Shown one piece after another: positions 45,583 through 56,720 of a stretch of 64,000 bases of DNA. The stretch lies in NCBI RefSeq assembly GCF_051622035.1, contig NC_135358.1, positions 23,626,501-23,690,500 on the forward strand, written 5' to 3'. The number at the start of each line of letters is the position of its first letter. The first letter of the stretch is position 1. Origin of the DNA: Arctopsyche grandis. Lineage: Eukaryota > Arthropoda > Insecta > Trichoptera > Hydropsychidae. Below the pieces are notes generated by a model. That model was not told where the DNA came from. It saw nothing but the letters and a program-made list of their open reading frames with translations, and made no database searches. A program made the translations under genes and the position numbers.

Positions 45583-46938
45583 TCATTTTTTTCTTAATGT
45601 GACAAAATCATCTGTAAGTGGATTAAAAGTATTGACTCGCATACAATTATAATTTTGCTCGATGACTTCAATCTTGCTTTCAAATAATTTAATATCATCC
45701 TTCTTCATATTTATAATGAATTTTCGACTCTCAATAATAAGCACACCATCATTACTCATCACATTCATAAGACATGAGTCAACTTTGTCGACGAAATTTT
45801 GAGAAACATACAACACGTCAAATCTTCCACGAAATTCTTCTTTACATGTAAAGTTATTCAATGCTGATGGCGAATGAAAAGATACAGTAACACCTTCTAT
45901 ATTTATCGAAGGCGAATTATTTAAATCGTATTCTGAAACTAATCCACCATCAATCTCTTCGCTCATTTTTGTATCCAGTTGAGCCGTAGTAACCAATCCT
46001 AAATTGTGATTTTCGATTTTAAAGATGTCCGGATCAAACGATTTCCTCGATTGCACTTCATACATCATCCTCATAATATTCCTTTCACTAATATCTGTAG
46101 ATCTTTTAACATGAACTCTATTAGACACTTGCATCATATATTTATCGATGCAGTCCAAACCGAAAGCAATGTACGGACCGGTAATAATATCACCGATATA
46201 GCCCCGGTGGCAAAACTCATCTCCACACTTTAACACTCCAGCTGCTAGTGTATAATTTGGTCGACACACTTCTACTTCCAACCAAGTAAAAGCCACTCCA
46301 GTGTTTCGAAAATGCTTAAACTCTTGCAACGACACAACGGCACCTCCAATATCTTTAAACCTCATGTTATAATCCCAATCAAACACACCAAACTTGGCAT
46401 CATATCTAGTTCCGAGAGCAGCTCTTATCCTTTTGTCCCACAATTCACAAATGTTGAACTGATTAGTGTTACCCTTTCTCCAAAACTGCAACAACATTTC
46501 AATGTAGTCCCGTTCCCGATATTTAATTCCTTCAAAAGACACATTAGGAAGCATTTTAGCCATGTAATCCAAATCGGTTATCATTTTGATAATTTCTTTC
46601 GATTTAAAAATCATATATTTAGATGTGGATTGACGTATTAGTGTATTTCCATATATTTCGAGGTACAACCGGGTTTTTTCCAGAAGACCTAACTGTCGAG
46701 GGTTCTCTAGTGCGATCGATAGAAGCATCAGTTGCCGAGCAATCAATTCAAGACAACCCTCGATAATGTGAAAGTTTATTCTTGTACATTTGTGGCGATA
46801 CATCTGTGCAATCGTTTTCAACACATGTCTTCCATCACAACCTCCGATCAATATGATGTTGAGTTCACTTTTATCTATGTCAACATACTTTGTATACTCT
46901 TCCTGCAGATCCAAAGCGGTGGTAAGTCCCCAATACAT
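45583..46938 (-). CDS. DNAAF3: dynein axonemal assembly factor 3, intronless
   Basis: A single 451-residue open frame. It begins MYWGLTTALDLQEEY, corresponding to the conserved WGLSPALDLQ start of DNAAF3. It then shows LIGGCDGRHVLKTIA, NFHIIEGCLELIARQLMLLSIALENP, KYRERDYIEMLLQFW, RYDAKFGVFDWDYNMR, QEFKHFRNTGVAF, and RGYIGDIITGPYIAFGLDC. These follow the human DNAAF3/Chlamydomonas PF22 order throughout (methyltransferase-like N-terminal half, then the DNAAF3 C-terminal domain). Role: cytoplasmic preassembly of inner and outer dynein arms for motile axonemes, in insects sperm tails and chordotonal neurons. The length is somewhat below the human 541 residues; the C-terminus (FNPLTDDFVTLRKK) appears natural. 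No introns are seen, so it may be ancestrally compact or a retrocopy that became the functional gene. Confidence 0.93.
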   Translation of the reverse strand: MYWGLTTALDLQEEYTKYVDIDKSELNIILIGGCDGRHVLKTIAQMYRHKCTRINFHIIEGCLELIARQLMLLSIALENPRQLGLLEKTRLYLEIYGNTLIRQSTSKYMIFKSKEIIKMITDLDYMAKMLPNVSFEGIKYRERDYIEMLLQFWRKGNTNQFNICELWDKRIRAALGTRYDAKFGVFDWDYNMRFKDIGGAVVSLQEFKHFRNTGVAFTWLEVEVCRPNYTLAAGVLKCGDEFCHRGYIGDIITGPYIAFGLDCIDKYMMQVSNRVHVKRSTDISERNIMRMMYEVQSRKSFDPDIFKIENHNLGLVTTAQLDTKMSEEIDGGLVSEYDLNNSPSINIEGVTVSFHSPSALNNFTCKEEFRGRFDVLYVSQNFVDKVDSCLMNVMSNDGVLIIESRKFIINMKKDDIKLFESKIEVIEQNYNCMRVNTFNPLTDDFVTLRKK

Positions 46939-47171
46939 GTTGAAAATGTTTAAATTAAAGCAATTGCAATATGCGAGACGTCTGTCAACTAGGTCAAAGT
47001 AAACAATTGGTTGCTAAGATAATATCTAATTCATGTATCATATTATTTATTGATCGCAGACAATCATACATTTTTTGTACTTATTTACAGAATACATAAT
47101 TACGAAATCTACATATTTTGCAAAAATGTAATACAATATACCTGATTGAGGTTTAGATTTTGTATTATGAT
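46911..47171 (-). repeat. DNAAF3 5' flank, original copy of a 260-bp direct repeat
   Basis: Spans the first ~9 codons of DNAAF3 and about 230 bp upstream. It matches 47567-47829 with small differences (for example a short insertion after TACTTAT). Shared words include GCGAGACGTCTGTCAACTAGG and CCTGATTGAGGTTTAGATTT. Confidence 0.88.
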
Positions 47172-47177
47172 TTCGGA

Positions 47178-47568
47178 CACACATTTAACTACATTCTTTG
47201 TATGGGCATATAACAAAAGTTAACGTCACAATATTCGAATATGGTACAAATGGTGATCGGAAAAATGCACTCGAGATATTTGCACTCTTGAGACATCCAA
47301 AAATTCAAAGATGCTTTAGGAGAACCAACGCAATAGAATTCCACAAAAAAGCGTCAAGGGGTATTTGAATGTTACCAGAGGCTACCAACTTTTTTCTGTG
47401 GAATTCTATTGCGTAAGTTTTTTAGAAGCGCCTTTGAAAATTACGACTTCTCGAAACTGCACCACTATTCAGTGGAATTTAGTGCATATTTCCAGGAACT
47501 GGTACAAATTTACGTTAGTTTATGCACATATTTATCTTCACATAGATGTGATTGATTAAGGTTGTTCC
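47178..47568 (-). repeat. duplicated fragment of the IDI 3' end
   Basis: Matches 50812-51594 with the foldback element subtracted. Read on the minus strand it still encodes WNNLNQSHLCEDKYVHKLT and the stop TAA, i.e. the last 19 codons of the IDI gene, then its 3' flank. It has no splice acceptor or upstream IDI exons, so it is a non-functional gene fragment. Confidence 0.88.
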
Positions 47569-47829
47569 AAAGTGGTGGTAAGTCCCCAATGCATGTTGGA
47601 AATGTTTAAATTAGAGCAATTGCAATGTGCGAGACGTCTGTCAACTAGGTCAAAGTAATCAACTGGTTGCTAAGATAATATCTAATTCATGTATCATATT
47701 ATTTATTGTTCGCAAAGACAATTATACATTTTTTGTACTTATGTATTTACAGAATACATAATTACGAAATCTATTTTGAAAAAATGTAATACAATATACC
47801 TGATTGAGGTTTAGATTTTGTATTATGAT
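47567..47829 (-). repeat. DNAAF3 5' flank, second copy
   Basis: Direct repeat of 46911-47171, including an ATG and eight following codons (MHWGLTTTL) before running into the IDI fragment. It abuts the 3' end of the P450 at 47850. It may carry a duplicate promoter with no DNAAF3 body behind it. Confidence 0.88.
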
Positions 47830-47849
47830 TTTTACAAATATGTATTACA

Positions 47850-50157
47850 TTATGATTCAAATTTCAAGGGAGATTCTCTTCTTCTCAATTTTAAATTTAA
47901 TCCACCGACAGGAGTTAGAATAAATGAATTCTTCTCAAAAGAAAATGGTCTAATTTCTTTCTTATCTATTGTTACAACGTATTGTGAGAGGATAGCGACC
48001 AGACCCATTCGTGCCATCAGAGCACCGAAACGATTACCTGAAAAATGTATAGATAAAGATCACTTTTAACATGTCAATCAATGTAAGGTAGTAAAATAGT
48101 AGCAAATTGACACATGACCTATTTTGGTAATGTTATGACTGAAAATCTGGGGCAGGTCAGAAAAATTAAATTCTCATTTTTAAGCCAGTCAATTCACTCT
48201 AAGAGCTATTTTGAAACCAAAATAAGTGTATATAAATTACCCATGCACATTCTTGGTCCTTCACCGAATGGCAAATGAGCGAAGCGGTGTCGTTCAGCTT
48301 TGTTTTCAGCTGAGAATCTGTCAGGATCGAATTGCATAGGATTCGGGAAGATATCCGGATCTCGATGGATTCCAAGCATCGGAATCATCAACGACGTACC
48401 TTTGTCGATGGTTATATTCGTTTCCGGAATAGTGTAGGTTCTTGTGCATACTCTGAGTAAGAGCGGTAGAGGTGGATACATACGCAAAGCCTCTGAAACG
48501 TCATAGATTAAAAATGAGAAAACATAAAGAATATTTTGTATACATATTGCAAAGCAAAATCATTGATGATAAACAATTTATATGTACCAAAGTTCATGCA
48601 AAAGGTTAAAGGAAATAAAATACTAATAACACTGAGCAACAAAAAAATATAACTAATCAATCTTTACTAGATTTAACCCACTAAATTCGAAAATGATAAT
48701 GATTTTTGTTTGTTTGCTCTTGTTTATCAGATATGAGCGTTTAAAGAAAATTTTTGTTTTGCTCAGTTTAATTATTTATTTTTCTGAAGTAAATTATTAT
48801 AAAAAATAAATACCTTCTATGACTTGGAATAAATATTTCATTTCTGTTATTGCTTCAAACGTTAATTTTCCGTCATATCGAGTAACGACTTCGTCTATTT
48901 CGTTTCTGAGTTTTTCTTGGATGTTTGGATTACGAGCAAGTTCATATAATGCAAAACTGGCAGTTGTAGAAGATGTTTCTGCACCATCAACGAAAAATAC
49001 GAAAAATTGAGCGGCCAAATCGCCGATTGACATTGAATCATCATCTTCAGTTTCAGCATCTGAATTGAAATTTTATCTAATATTGGAATAGTAATTTACA
49101 ATAATATTATAAAATAAAATAATTTAAAATGCTATTTATAAAAAAAATAGATGTTTTTGTTGAGATATTTATGAATTTATTACATTCTGCATAAATCAAA
49201 AACATCTGTCATGAAGATTTTATATGAAAGAATGTTAATAAAAAATTTATGTTTATATTCATTCATACCTACTTGTTTTCCTTGTTTTTCATACATTTCA
49301 CGATCATCTCTAAGTTTCATCAGCGTTTTCATGTAATCATTTCCATAGAGGTTCTGCTCTTTGCGATATTTGACAGCATCTTTGGCTGCTTTCATGAAGA
49401 ACTCATTCACATCATTTTGATACATGCTGACTTTCAACTTTTTGACAATCCAAGGAGCCATCAGAGACATTGACTGAATAATAGAACGGAAGAAGTTTAA
49501 GCGTTGCGACTTCCGACTCATCATTCGGAATGGACTCGATTCTTCGCTGATACTTTTACATTCAATTCCGAACACACAAGTACCAATTACATCAGTCGTA
49601 TATCTCGATAAGAGCTCTTTTAAATCAACAGCATTTCCAGCTTCAATGTGTGGCTTTAAATACTTCTGTACTTCAATAGCATGGTATACGAGCGTATCGA
49701 ACATTACCTTCATTTTGCTCGATGTGAAAGATGCTATGAGTTTGACACGTAAGTTTTTCCAACGGTTGCCATTGACATTGAATAAGTGACCTTCCAAAGG
49801 CTCGGATTCTTCATGGTGCACCAGGCCATGATCAGTGAAATGTATGAAATCTTTCACTAAAATATTCTTTGCCAATTCTAAATCGTTGACAACTAAAGCG
49901 CACTTGTGAGCTAAATATATGCCAACAAAAGGTTTACTTTTCGTTTCATAGTAAATCTTTTCGAATTGTTCGCCGATGTGAAGAGTACCATCAAATAATT
50001 CTTTAATGTTGCCAACGGGAAACTGAGGTGGTGGACTGTAAACGCCTAGTTGGGTCCAATATGTATATCGTTTCCGGAACCACAAATATACAACACCGAT
50101 TAACGTTAGTAACAACGCAGCAAATTCAATTAACGTTGATTGAAACATTAAACCCAT
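47850..50157 (-). CDS. cytochrome P450, CYP6-like (gene H), intact
   Basis: Four exons: 50157-49269, 49059-48814, 48492-48241, 48037-47850. The sum is 1575 nt, i.e. 524 residues, with phase-1 introns at the same positions as the other P450s. The anchor is near residues 8-28 (EFAALLLTLIGVVYLW). Then come the hinge YSPPPQFPVGN, C-helix WKNLR, I-helix DGAETSSTT (the usual AG is DG here), K-helix EALR, PDRF, and heme loop FGEGPRMCMG followed by NRFGALMARMGL. It is more diverged than the A/B pair or the plus-strand cluster. The donor of exon 1 was placed at GTAG then GTATGA, to keep phase 1; a GTAGGT donor 5 bases earlier would break the frame. The stop lies only about 20 bp from the duplicated DNAAF3 flank, so part of its 3' UTR may come from that duplication. 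Expected microsomal monooxygenase. Confidence 0.92.
48620..48775. repeat. interspersed repeat family C, copy 2, in P450 H intron 2
   Basis: Inverted relative to 36836-37080; begins ACACTGAGCAACAAAAAAAT. Confidence 0.7.
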
Positions 50158-50811
50158 ATTTTAATGAAGTATTAAGCCCAATGAGAAGTGCACGTCTGTG
50201 TGATTTGAATGAATCTTATTGTTAAAGAGCTGAGTGTAAAATTTTCCTTATCGACAAACACTATTTAAATACTTTGTGTCTTGACCTTTTAATAGCGATA
50301 ACAAGTATGTAAGTATGTATGTTAATTTTGTGACAATCTGCAAATATTATTATCTTATGTTGTATTAGGAATAAAGTGACAATAAAAAATGGGATTTTAT
50401 TAACTCAAGTATAATTGTATTTCATATAAAAATTCGAAAAATATTAATTTCCAATATATGTACATACATATATATGTATATACATATATATGTATATATA
50501 TTATGCTTATATAGTCGTTCAGAAACATTACTATATAAATTAAATTTATGGGTATGTGTACATATACATTTAGATAAATAAGTAAACATACAGATTTATG
50601 AAAATTTGTAAAAATATTGATATTAACATTATTAAATTCAATTTCTTGTCAAAATAATCAAATACAAAGAAAAAAATCAAAACTAAATTGTACTTTTGTG
50701 TTGGAAATATTTAAAGCTTAAATAAAAATGTATTTTTTCTATAATTTTTGCACACAATAAACAAATTAGCCAATAATACATGACATTGAATAGACTTTAT
50801 ATACCATCAAC
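50158..50811. other. P450 H upstream / IDI downstream spacer
   Basis: AT-rich spacer between the start of P450 H and the IDI 3' flank. It holds a dense TACATATATATGTA palindromic run at 50456-50500. No gene was recognised. Confidence 0.6.
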
Positions 50812-51006
50812 ATAAACATTAAACTACTTTCTTTGTATGGGCATATAACAAAAGTTAACGTCACAATATTCGAATATGGTACAAATGGTGACCGGAAAAA
50901 TGCACTCGAGATAGTTGCACTCTTGAGACATCCAAACATTCAACGATGCTCAAGGAGAACTAACGCAATAGAATCCCACAAAAAAGCGTCAAGGGGTATT
51001 TGAATG

Positions 51007-51382
51007 GGGTCTATGTGACGACACAGAATGTTAAATTACAGAAAACACAAATATCGGAAGGCAAAGATCGAAAATCAAAAGATGTTAAGTCGAAAGATCA
51101 AAAAAAAGGGTGCATGGTAAACGGTACATACTCACTTAATTTGCGCGAGCAGGGTACAACAGGAACAAGAGGAACATGCTTTTCCTCCCTTATTCTGCGC
51201 GCGCACATTAATACGGGAGGAAAAGCCTGTTCCTCTTGTTCCTGTTGTATCCTGCTCGCGCAAATTAAGTGAGTATGTACCGTTTACCATGCACCATTTT
51301 TTTTATCTTTCGACTTAAGATCTTTGCCTTCTGATATTCGCGTTTTCTGTAATTTAACATTCTGTCTCGTCACGGAGACCGA
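51007..51382. mobile_element. palindromic foldback element, copy 3, in IDI 3' flank
   Basis: Flanked by TTTGAATG at 50999-51006 and 51383-51390. The duplicated fragment at 47178-47568 shows the uninterrupted site (GTATTTGAATGTTACC), which proves insertion with an 8-bp target duplication. Same arms and centre as the other copies; ends GGGTCTATGTGACG and CGTCACGGAGACCGA. Confidence 0.92.
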
Positions 51383-51527
51383 TTTGAATGTTATCAGAGG
51401 TTAACAATCTTTTTCTGTGGAATTCTATTGCGTAAGTTTTTTTGAGCGCCTTTGAAAATTACGACTTCTCGAAACTGCACCACTATTGAGTGGAATTTAG
51501 AGCATCTTTCCGGGAACCGGTACAAAT

Positions 51528-52648
51528 TTACGTTAGTTTATGGACATTTTTATCTTCACATAGATGTAATTGATTAAGGTTGTTCCACCAAAATTGCAAA
51601 CGATGTTTGTGAATCAATTTGAACCACGGTGAAATTGGCGCCTCGAATTTAGAAAGTGTCCTAAAAAATTTTCCGAGCATAAATAAATGTACAAAGTTAC
51701 ATATGAATATTGTAAAAAACTTATTACATTAAACTTACTCATCCAATTTCTCCTTTTGAACATAGCACACTTCAGTGATTTCATCTGGATTTGGATCTAA
51801 GTACACATCTTTTTGTAAAAATAGTATATAATCGATTTCATGTTCACCCCATTTTCCATCACCGGCGTGATGATAATGTATGCGAGTCAGTAAATTGAAA
51901 TCAGTCGGAGATATCTAAAAATTGAATATTAATCGAAATTCGAAATCGACATAATGATAAAAAAAAGCGAATGATGATAAAAAAAAACCTGCTCGACTGG
52001 AATTCCAAGTTCATAATTCAATCTGCGTTGAGCTGCTAAAAAAATGTCCTCTTCTTTGTCTCCAATCCATAATGGATGGCTACAGCAAGCGTTTGCATAC
52101 ACATTTGGAAATGTAACCTATTACAAATTAAATCTTTCATACAAAATATAAATGAATTTCGTAAATTCATATTAAAAAAATACAGACTTTTTTGTTGCCT
52201 CTCCGTTGCATTAACATTTCACCTTTGGTATTAAAAAGAAAAACACTGAATGCTCTATGGAGTGGTATTTCGCCATTAGCTCCAACTATGTGACACATTC
52301 GTTTCGACGCTGAGCCAATTGTATTGTCGGCTTCGTCCACTAATATACAATTTTCTTCATCTAGAGCAGCCTCCTGAACGAATTATAAATAGGAAATATA
52401 ATTTAATTACCATGTGAAATAGTGAAAATATTTGTTCCTATATAATAAAATATATTAAATTAATATAGAATTATAGAAACACCTCTCACATATCACATAG
52501 TACATATATTTCAAGTTAAATATACTATGTGAAGCGGTCATACCTGTGAAACATCTATATTTTGAACAGCAAACGTTCGATAAAACGTTCCTGTAAGTTG
52601 ATTTTTGAGATGGTGTCCTAACTTACGAGATATATTTGCCAAAGACAT
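51528..52648 (-). CDS. IDI1: isopentenyl-diphosphate delta-isomerase
   Basis: Five exons from the high coordinate: 52648-52544, 52373-52188, 52117-51989, 51914-51739, 51660-51528. The sum is 729 nt, i.e. 242 residues. Key segments: SKRMCHIVGANGEIPLHRAFSVFLF, NVYANACCSHPLW (catalytic Cys in NxCCSHP), AAQRRLNYELGIP, GKWGEHEIDYILF (catalytic Glu), LDPNPDEI, and SPWFKLI...FWWNNLNQ. The order is that of type I Nudix-fold IDI. It interconverts IPP and DMAPP in the mevalonate pathway, which feeds farnesyl-PP and hence juvenile hormone in insects. The first coding exon starts exactly at the ATG and encodes a basic, Ser/Arg-containing leader (MSLANISRKLGHHLK) that could target mitochondria or peroxisomes. 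An upstream non-coding exon is likely, because an acceptor (TTTTTCAG) directly precedes the ATG. Several exons are under 190 bp, so no long ORF marks this gene. Confidence 0.93.
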
Positions 52649-53985
52649 CTGAAAAAAAAATCATTTTTTTAGAATTATGAATAATACACACAATAAGATA
52701 GAAAAGAAACAGATGATTATATAAATTGGTCAGAATGACGTTTTAAAATATGATGTATGTACTTTGAACGAACAATCAGCTAATGCAAAAGGAGGAGAGT
52801 GACTGAAGTACTCGCACCGAGTTAGTTCTTTATATAGTACTTATCTTGAGAATTTATGAATGTATTCCACATACGAAAAGGGTCAAATAATTTAAATAAT
52901 AATGACTCGTCGAGTTTTGTCGAAAAAAATAGCGTACAATGAGAGCGTACTCTTATTTTCATTTAAATTAGTCTTTAGTTATACTTGATGTTATCACAAG
53001 TAAATCGGCAAAGGTTAAAAATACAAAGAAACGCTGACACATTCAAACCTCTGCAGAGATGATGTGTTTGAATTATATTATAGATGCAAATAATTCTTTC
53101 AAATAGACGAGAGGCCTCATACAAATTATTCAAATTTTTTTTAGAAAATAAAGTAAAAACAGTCTATATATACATCGAACGAGTGAGTATTAAATGCAGC
53201 AGTCATTCATAATACTTCAAACTATTGGGAATATTATATATTTTATATGAACATACATACAAAGCGAGGCAAGGTACGTATATTCGTTAGCATACAATTA
53301 AAATTAATTTGATATCAAAATCATTATATGGAAATTACATCAGATCTTTTCGAGAAATATGTTCTCAAAAAATTAATGTTAATACAGCAAAAATTTATCA
53401 AAATCAATAGAAGTAGTTAGATAATATGTATATAATTTGGAGATAGATATAAAATAAATTAAGCAACTATACTGACTTCGCTTCAAAGGCTACTTTCGAA
53501 TGACAACGTGTTCGAGAGACTGACCGGAAAAATCGTTGATTATGTGGGTTACGGTAGCTTTCAAAAATTACAAGTATGTTAAGAATGCGGCGTAACCGCT
53601 TTTCCAAATATTCAGTAGTGATCACGTCATATGAACTTTCGGTAACATAAAACACCCTTTAAAATGTCTTTATATTGCATTTAGATGCAACCAAAGTTCA
53701 AAAATAGCTCGGAAATATGAAATGACGTCTAAAATGTGAATTAAAAGTAAGCATGCGCCACGGCACTTTGACACATCGGTGTTGCTACAGCGAAAAATCT
53801 TTGGCCGTAGCACGAAATTTTGCGTTGTTTTACAATTATAAAAATATTTTTTAAATACTATCTTGGAATAAAAATCAGATATGTGTTATATAATCCTGAA
53901 GCATTTAAAGTTTCATTGATTTTAAGAATCCATTATTAGTTGACACACATTTCCAACATTCTCGTATTCATATATTATATATCTT
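52649..53985. other. IDI upstream region
   Basis: AT-rich with no recognised gene. The IDI promoter and any 5' non-coding exon should lie here or further upstream, but I cannot place them. Confidence 0.55.
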
Positions 53986-54632
53986 TGTGACGCTACAGGT
54001 GTCGCACTGTTCATGGGTATGCTAGCGCGATCCCAAATTCACCTGTACTGATAATGCCCCACGTTGGGACAGGTGTAACGCGTACATGTGTGGCCGTTTC
54101 CAATTGGAATATACCACGTAGTTGTTCGCATCACGTTTGTGGACGTTCTGGTGGGGTGCCACCTGGTACCTCCCACGTTGGTGGAGACGATGGAAGGGAA
54201 CAAGTGGACTGGCCTGGACGTGTCGTAGGGGTTGTATGGAGTTCTCAAGCGCAGCCAGCAGTAAGAGCTGGCGGGAGAAAAGCTGGATACCCGGTTACGA
54301 GATCCTTCCTCTACGTAGACGGCTTCTGACTGTTCGTCAAACAGTTGCGTATGAAAAGGGCAGGAGTTCCACGAACTGTACAGCTACTACTGGGCTCAAC
54401 CGCACGTGGATTCCTCGGCTCACTCTCAGGATGCAGCTGGGACAGGGAGAGACTCCAATTGTTCCTTGGAGGTCTGATGACAAGAGAGAGAGAGAGAGAG
54501 AGAGCGCGTTTCCTCTCGCGCTCGCGGAGATCTATCTCTGGGGAGTGGGGGTCGTTCGGTTTAGCAGGATGCCAACCTAACCATTACCATAGCTGCCAAC
54601 TGAAGGGACGATGAGGAAGACGTTGTGTTACA
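53986..54632. mobile_element. solo LTR with TCTT target duplication
   Basis: A 647-bp GC-rich block starts TGTGACGC and ends GTGTTACA (TG...CA), flanked by TCTT at 53982-53985 and 54633-54636. Its composition differs sharply from the surroundings. It contains an (AG)n run at about 54484-54505. Overlapping open frames on both strands have no recognisable protein. The 4-bp duplication fits Ty3/gypsy. No internal retroelement genes. Confidence 0.72.
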
Positions 54633-54799
54633 TCTTGTGGTAATTTGGGTAAAATTCAATCCATTCGTTAAATATTTCATTGTATGTGTATAAAACCGTA
54701 TTAAAATTTAAATCATAACACGCTAATTATTATAAATAAAAAAAATCACAAAAATCTTTATTTTCACTGAAATGTTTTTCGGCATGAAATATGTCTATT

Positions 54800-55001
54800 C
54801 ATGTGCGCGCGCAGAATACGGGTGGAAAAGCCTTTCCTCTTGTTCCTGTTGTACCCTGCTCGCGCAAATTAAGTGGGTATGTACCGTTTACCATGCATCC
54901 TTTTTTTTGATCTTTCGACTTAAGATCTTTCGATTTTCGATCTTTGCCTTCCGATATTTGTGTTTTCTGTAATTTAACATTCTGGCTCTTCACGTAGACC
55001 C
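54800..55001. mobile_element. palindromic foldback element, copy 4 (half copy)
   Basis: Only the centre (GTGCGCGCGCAGAATACGGG) and the right arm remain, ending CTTCACGTAGACCC. The left arm is missing, as expected for loss of one arm of a long palindrome. The centre reads in the opposite orientation to copies 1-3. Confidence 0.85.
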
Positions 55002-56499
55002 ATATATTGTTTGTGGCTTTTTTTATACATTTGCGCTCAATTTGTATCGAAAATGCTGTCATAGCTATTAGTATTTTTACTATATCTATGCACGTAGTAA
55101 CAAGAGATGAAGTTTTGTGATAATGTGAAAATTCGAATTCGAGATTTTGACTGATTCGAACTCAGAATCGATCACTAATCACGTTTTCATGATCTAGAAA
55201 AAAATGCGTGTATGTGTGTCTTCGTATTTTGGGAATTTTTTGAGCACCGTTAGTGCTATCGAACTGAAACTTAGTATCGGTTACTGAAATAATTTTTTTC
55301 AAATTTTTAAGTTGACCGGAAATGGTACCTCCCCTTATAGGTGTCCTCTTTTTTAAGTTTTTGAATTCAATTATCTCCCAAACCACTAATTTTATTATGA
55401 CAAACTGTAAACGTATTTATTCTGGCGAGAAAGTGAATGCTTGAGTTTTAATGTTTGACATTTTCGGTTAAACTGGTAGCTTAGCACTAAACAGAAAGAA
55501 TATTCGAAAATACTTGGGTTAGTTCTTTTAGACAGATTTGTGTACATTCATTTCTTAATTTAAATGTACGTAGTTTGTAACTGCAACTTTACTGTGATAC
55601 CTGGTGGTGGAATAGACTTTGGAATGCGTGTAAAGATGTATTCATATTAACGACGATAGATAAACAGGAAAAGTAGAGTCAATATCTAGTGCCGCAAATG
55701 AATGAATAAATAGGCAATTTAATTACCATACTAATAAATATGCATTTTATTTAATAGATCTACATATATAATACTTTTTGAGGATTAAAATATGAACAAA
55801 ATGTTACAAGCAGAATGTCCATAAAATTGGTAATTTTTCATCAAAATTCAAAAAATTATCTTTAAATATGGATTTCAACATAAAGATTGGATTCTAAATT
55901 GAAAATCAAATAATAATAAAAAAAATATCCCAGTAAATGTCAACCTTTAGTTACGCTAGTGATTGCAAGATAATTGTAATTTCAAAAGTACTTTTTAGTG
56001 GAGATTTTTAAGTGGGCTGTTTTTGTTTAATAGTCTTTATACTTGTCAGCTATTTCGACTCGACTTTAAATTAAATTAAAATATAGCTTCGTATTGAATT
56101 ATTGGAATTTTAAAACAATACTGTTGTGGATTAACTGCTCTACGCAAAAAAAATATCCATATTTTGTATGGGGGTTGTGATGATAATTTCTTTAAAATTA
56201 AATATTAAAATAAAACAGTGTATGTACATGTGTACATATGTAGGTGCGTTTTCCTGTGCGATGTTTTGTAACAACAGACAGCTTATATTTTTCGTTTTAT
56301 TATACCATTTCACAGAATTACCTCGTGTACTCAAAATTATAGCTTTTTCTTTCGCGAGTTTGTACGAGACGTGAACAATGTATCTATACATACATATATC
56401 TACATATGTACATATATGTATATACATCAGGTTCAAAGTTCAAATCAACCAAATCTACATAGGTATGTATGTAATTACAAACGATGTATCATTAACTCA
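55002..56499. other. gene-free AT-rich stretch
   Basis: No gene recognised. A block at about 55180-55440 (GACCGGAAATGGTACCTCC and neighbours) is more complex than its surroundings and could be a transposon remnant. TACATATGTA-type palindromes lie at 56220-56430. Confidence 0.5.
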
Positions 56500-56720
56500 C
56501 GTAAATTTTTTGAAACATGAGAGTTTGAGAACCATAGATACCAACGTGTAATGTGAATGGATACAAGTGAGGATAATGATTGGTATGAAACTGTGAACGA
56601 TCGATATGCCATTCGGCCATTTTATATCCACACATCAGCACCGTGCAAAAACCAGGTCATCCAGGATAAAGGTGAAAAAGTCAATCACTGGATTGAAGAG
56701 ATAATACAATTTAAATTTTA
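56500..56720. other. possible short coding exon, strand uncertain
   Basis: On the minus strand a 40-codon frame (from ATG at 56621, MAEWHIDRSQFHTNHYPH onward) runs into a consensus donor (TAC then GTGAGT) at about 56502. On the plus strand, ATG at 56559 opens 54 codons (MDTSEDNDWYETVNDRY onward) to a stop. I recognise neither. Higher complexity than the flanks is the only reason to list it; the minus reading could be a 5' exon of a gene transcribed toward IDI. Confidence 0.25.

Noticed and set aside
47178-47568. First read as a MITE because of its inner inverted repeat (ACGCAATAGAATTCCACA and complement)
   Set aside because: Its right end encodes the last codons of the IDI gene and matches the real IDI 3' flank, so it is a segmental copy, not a transposon.
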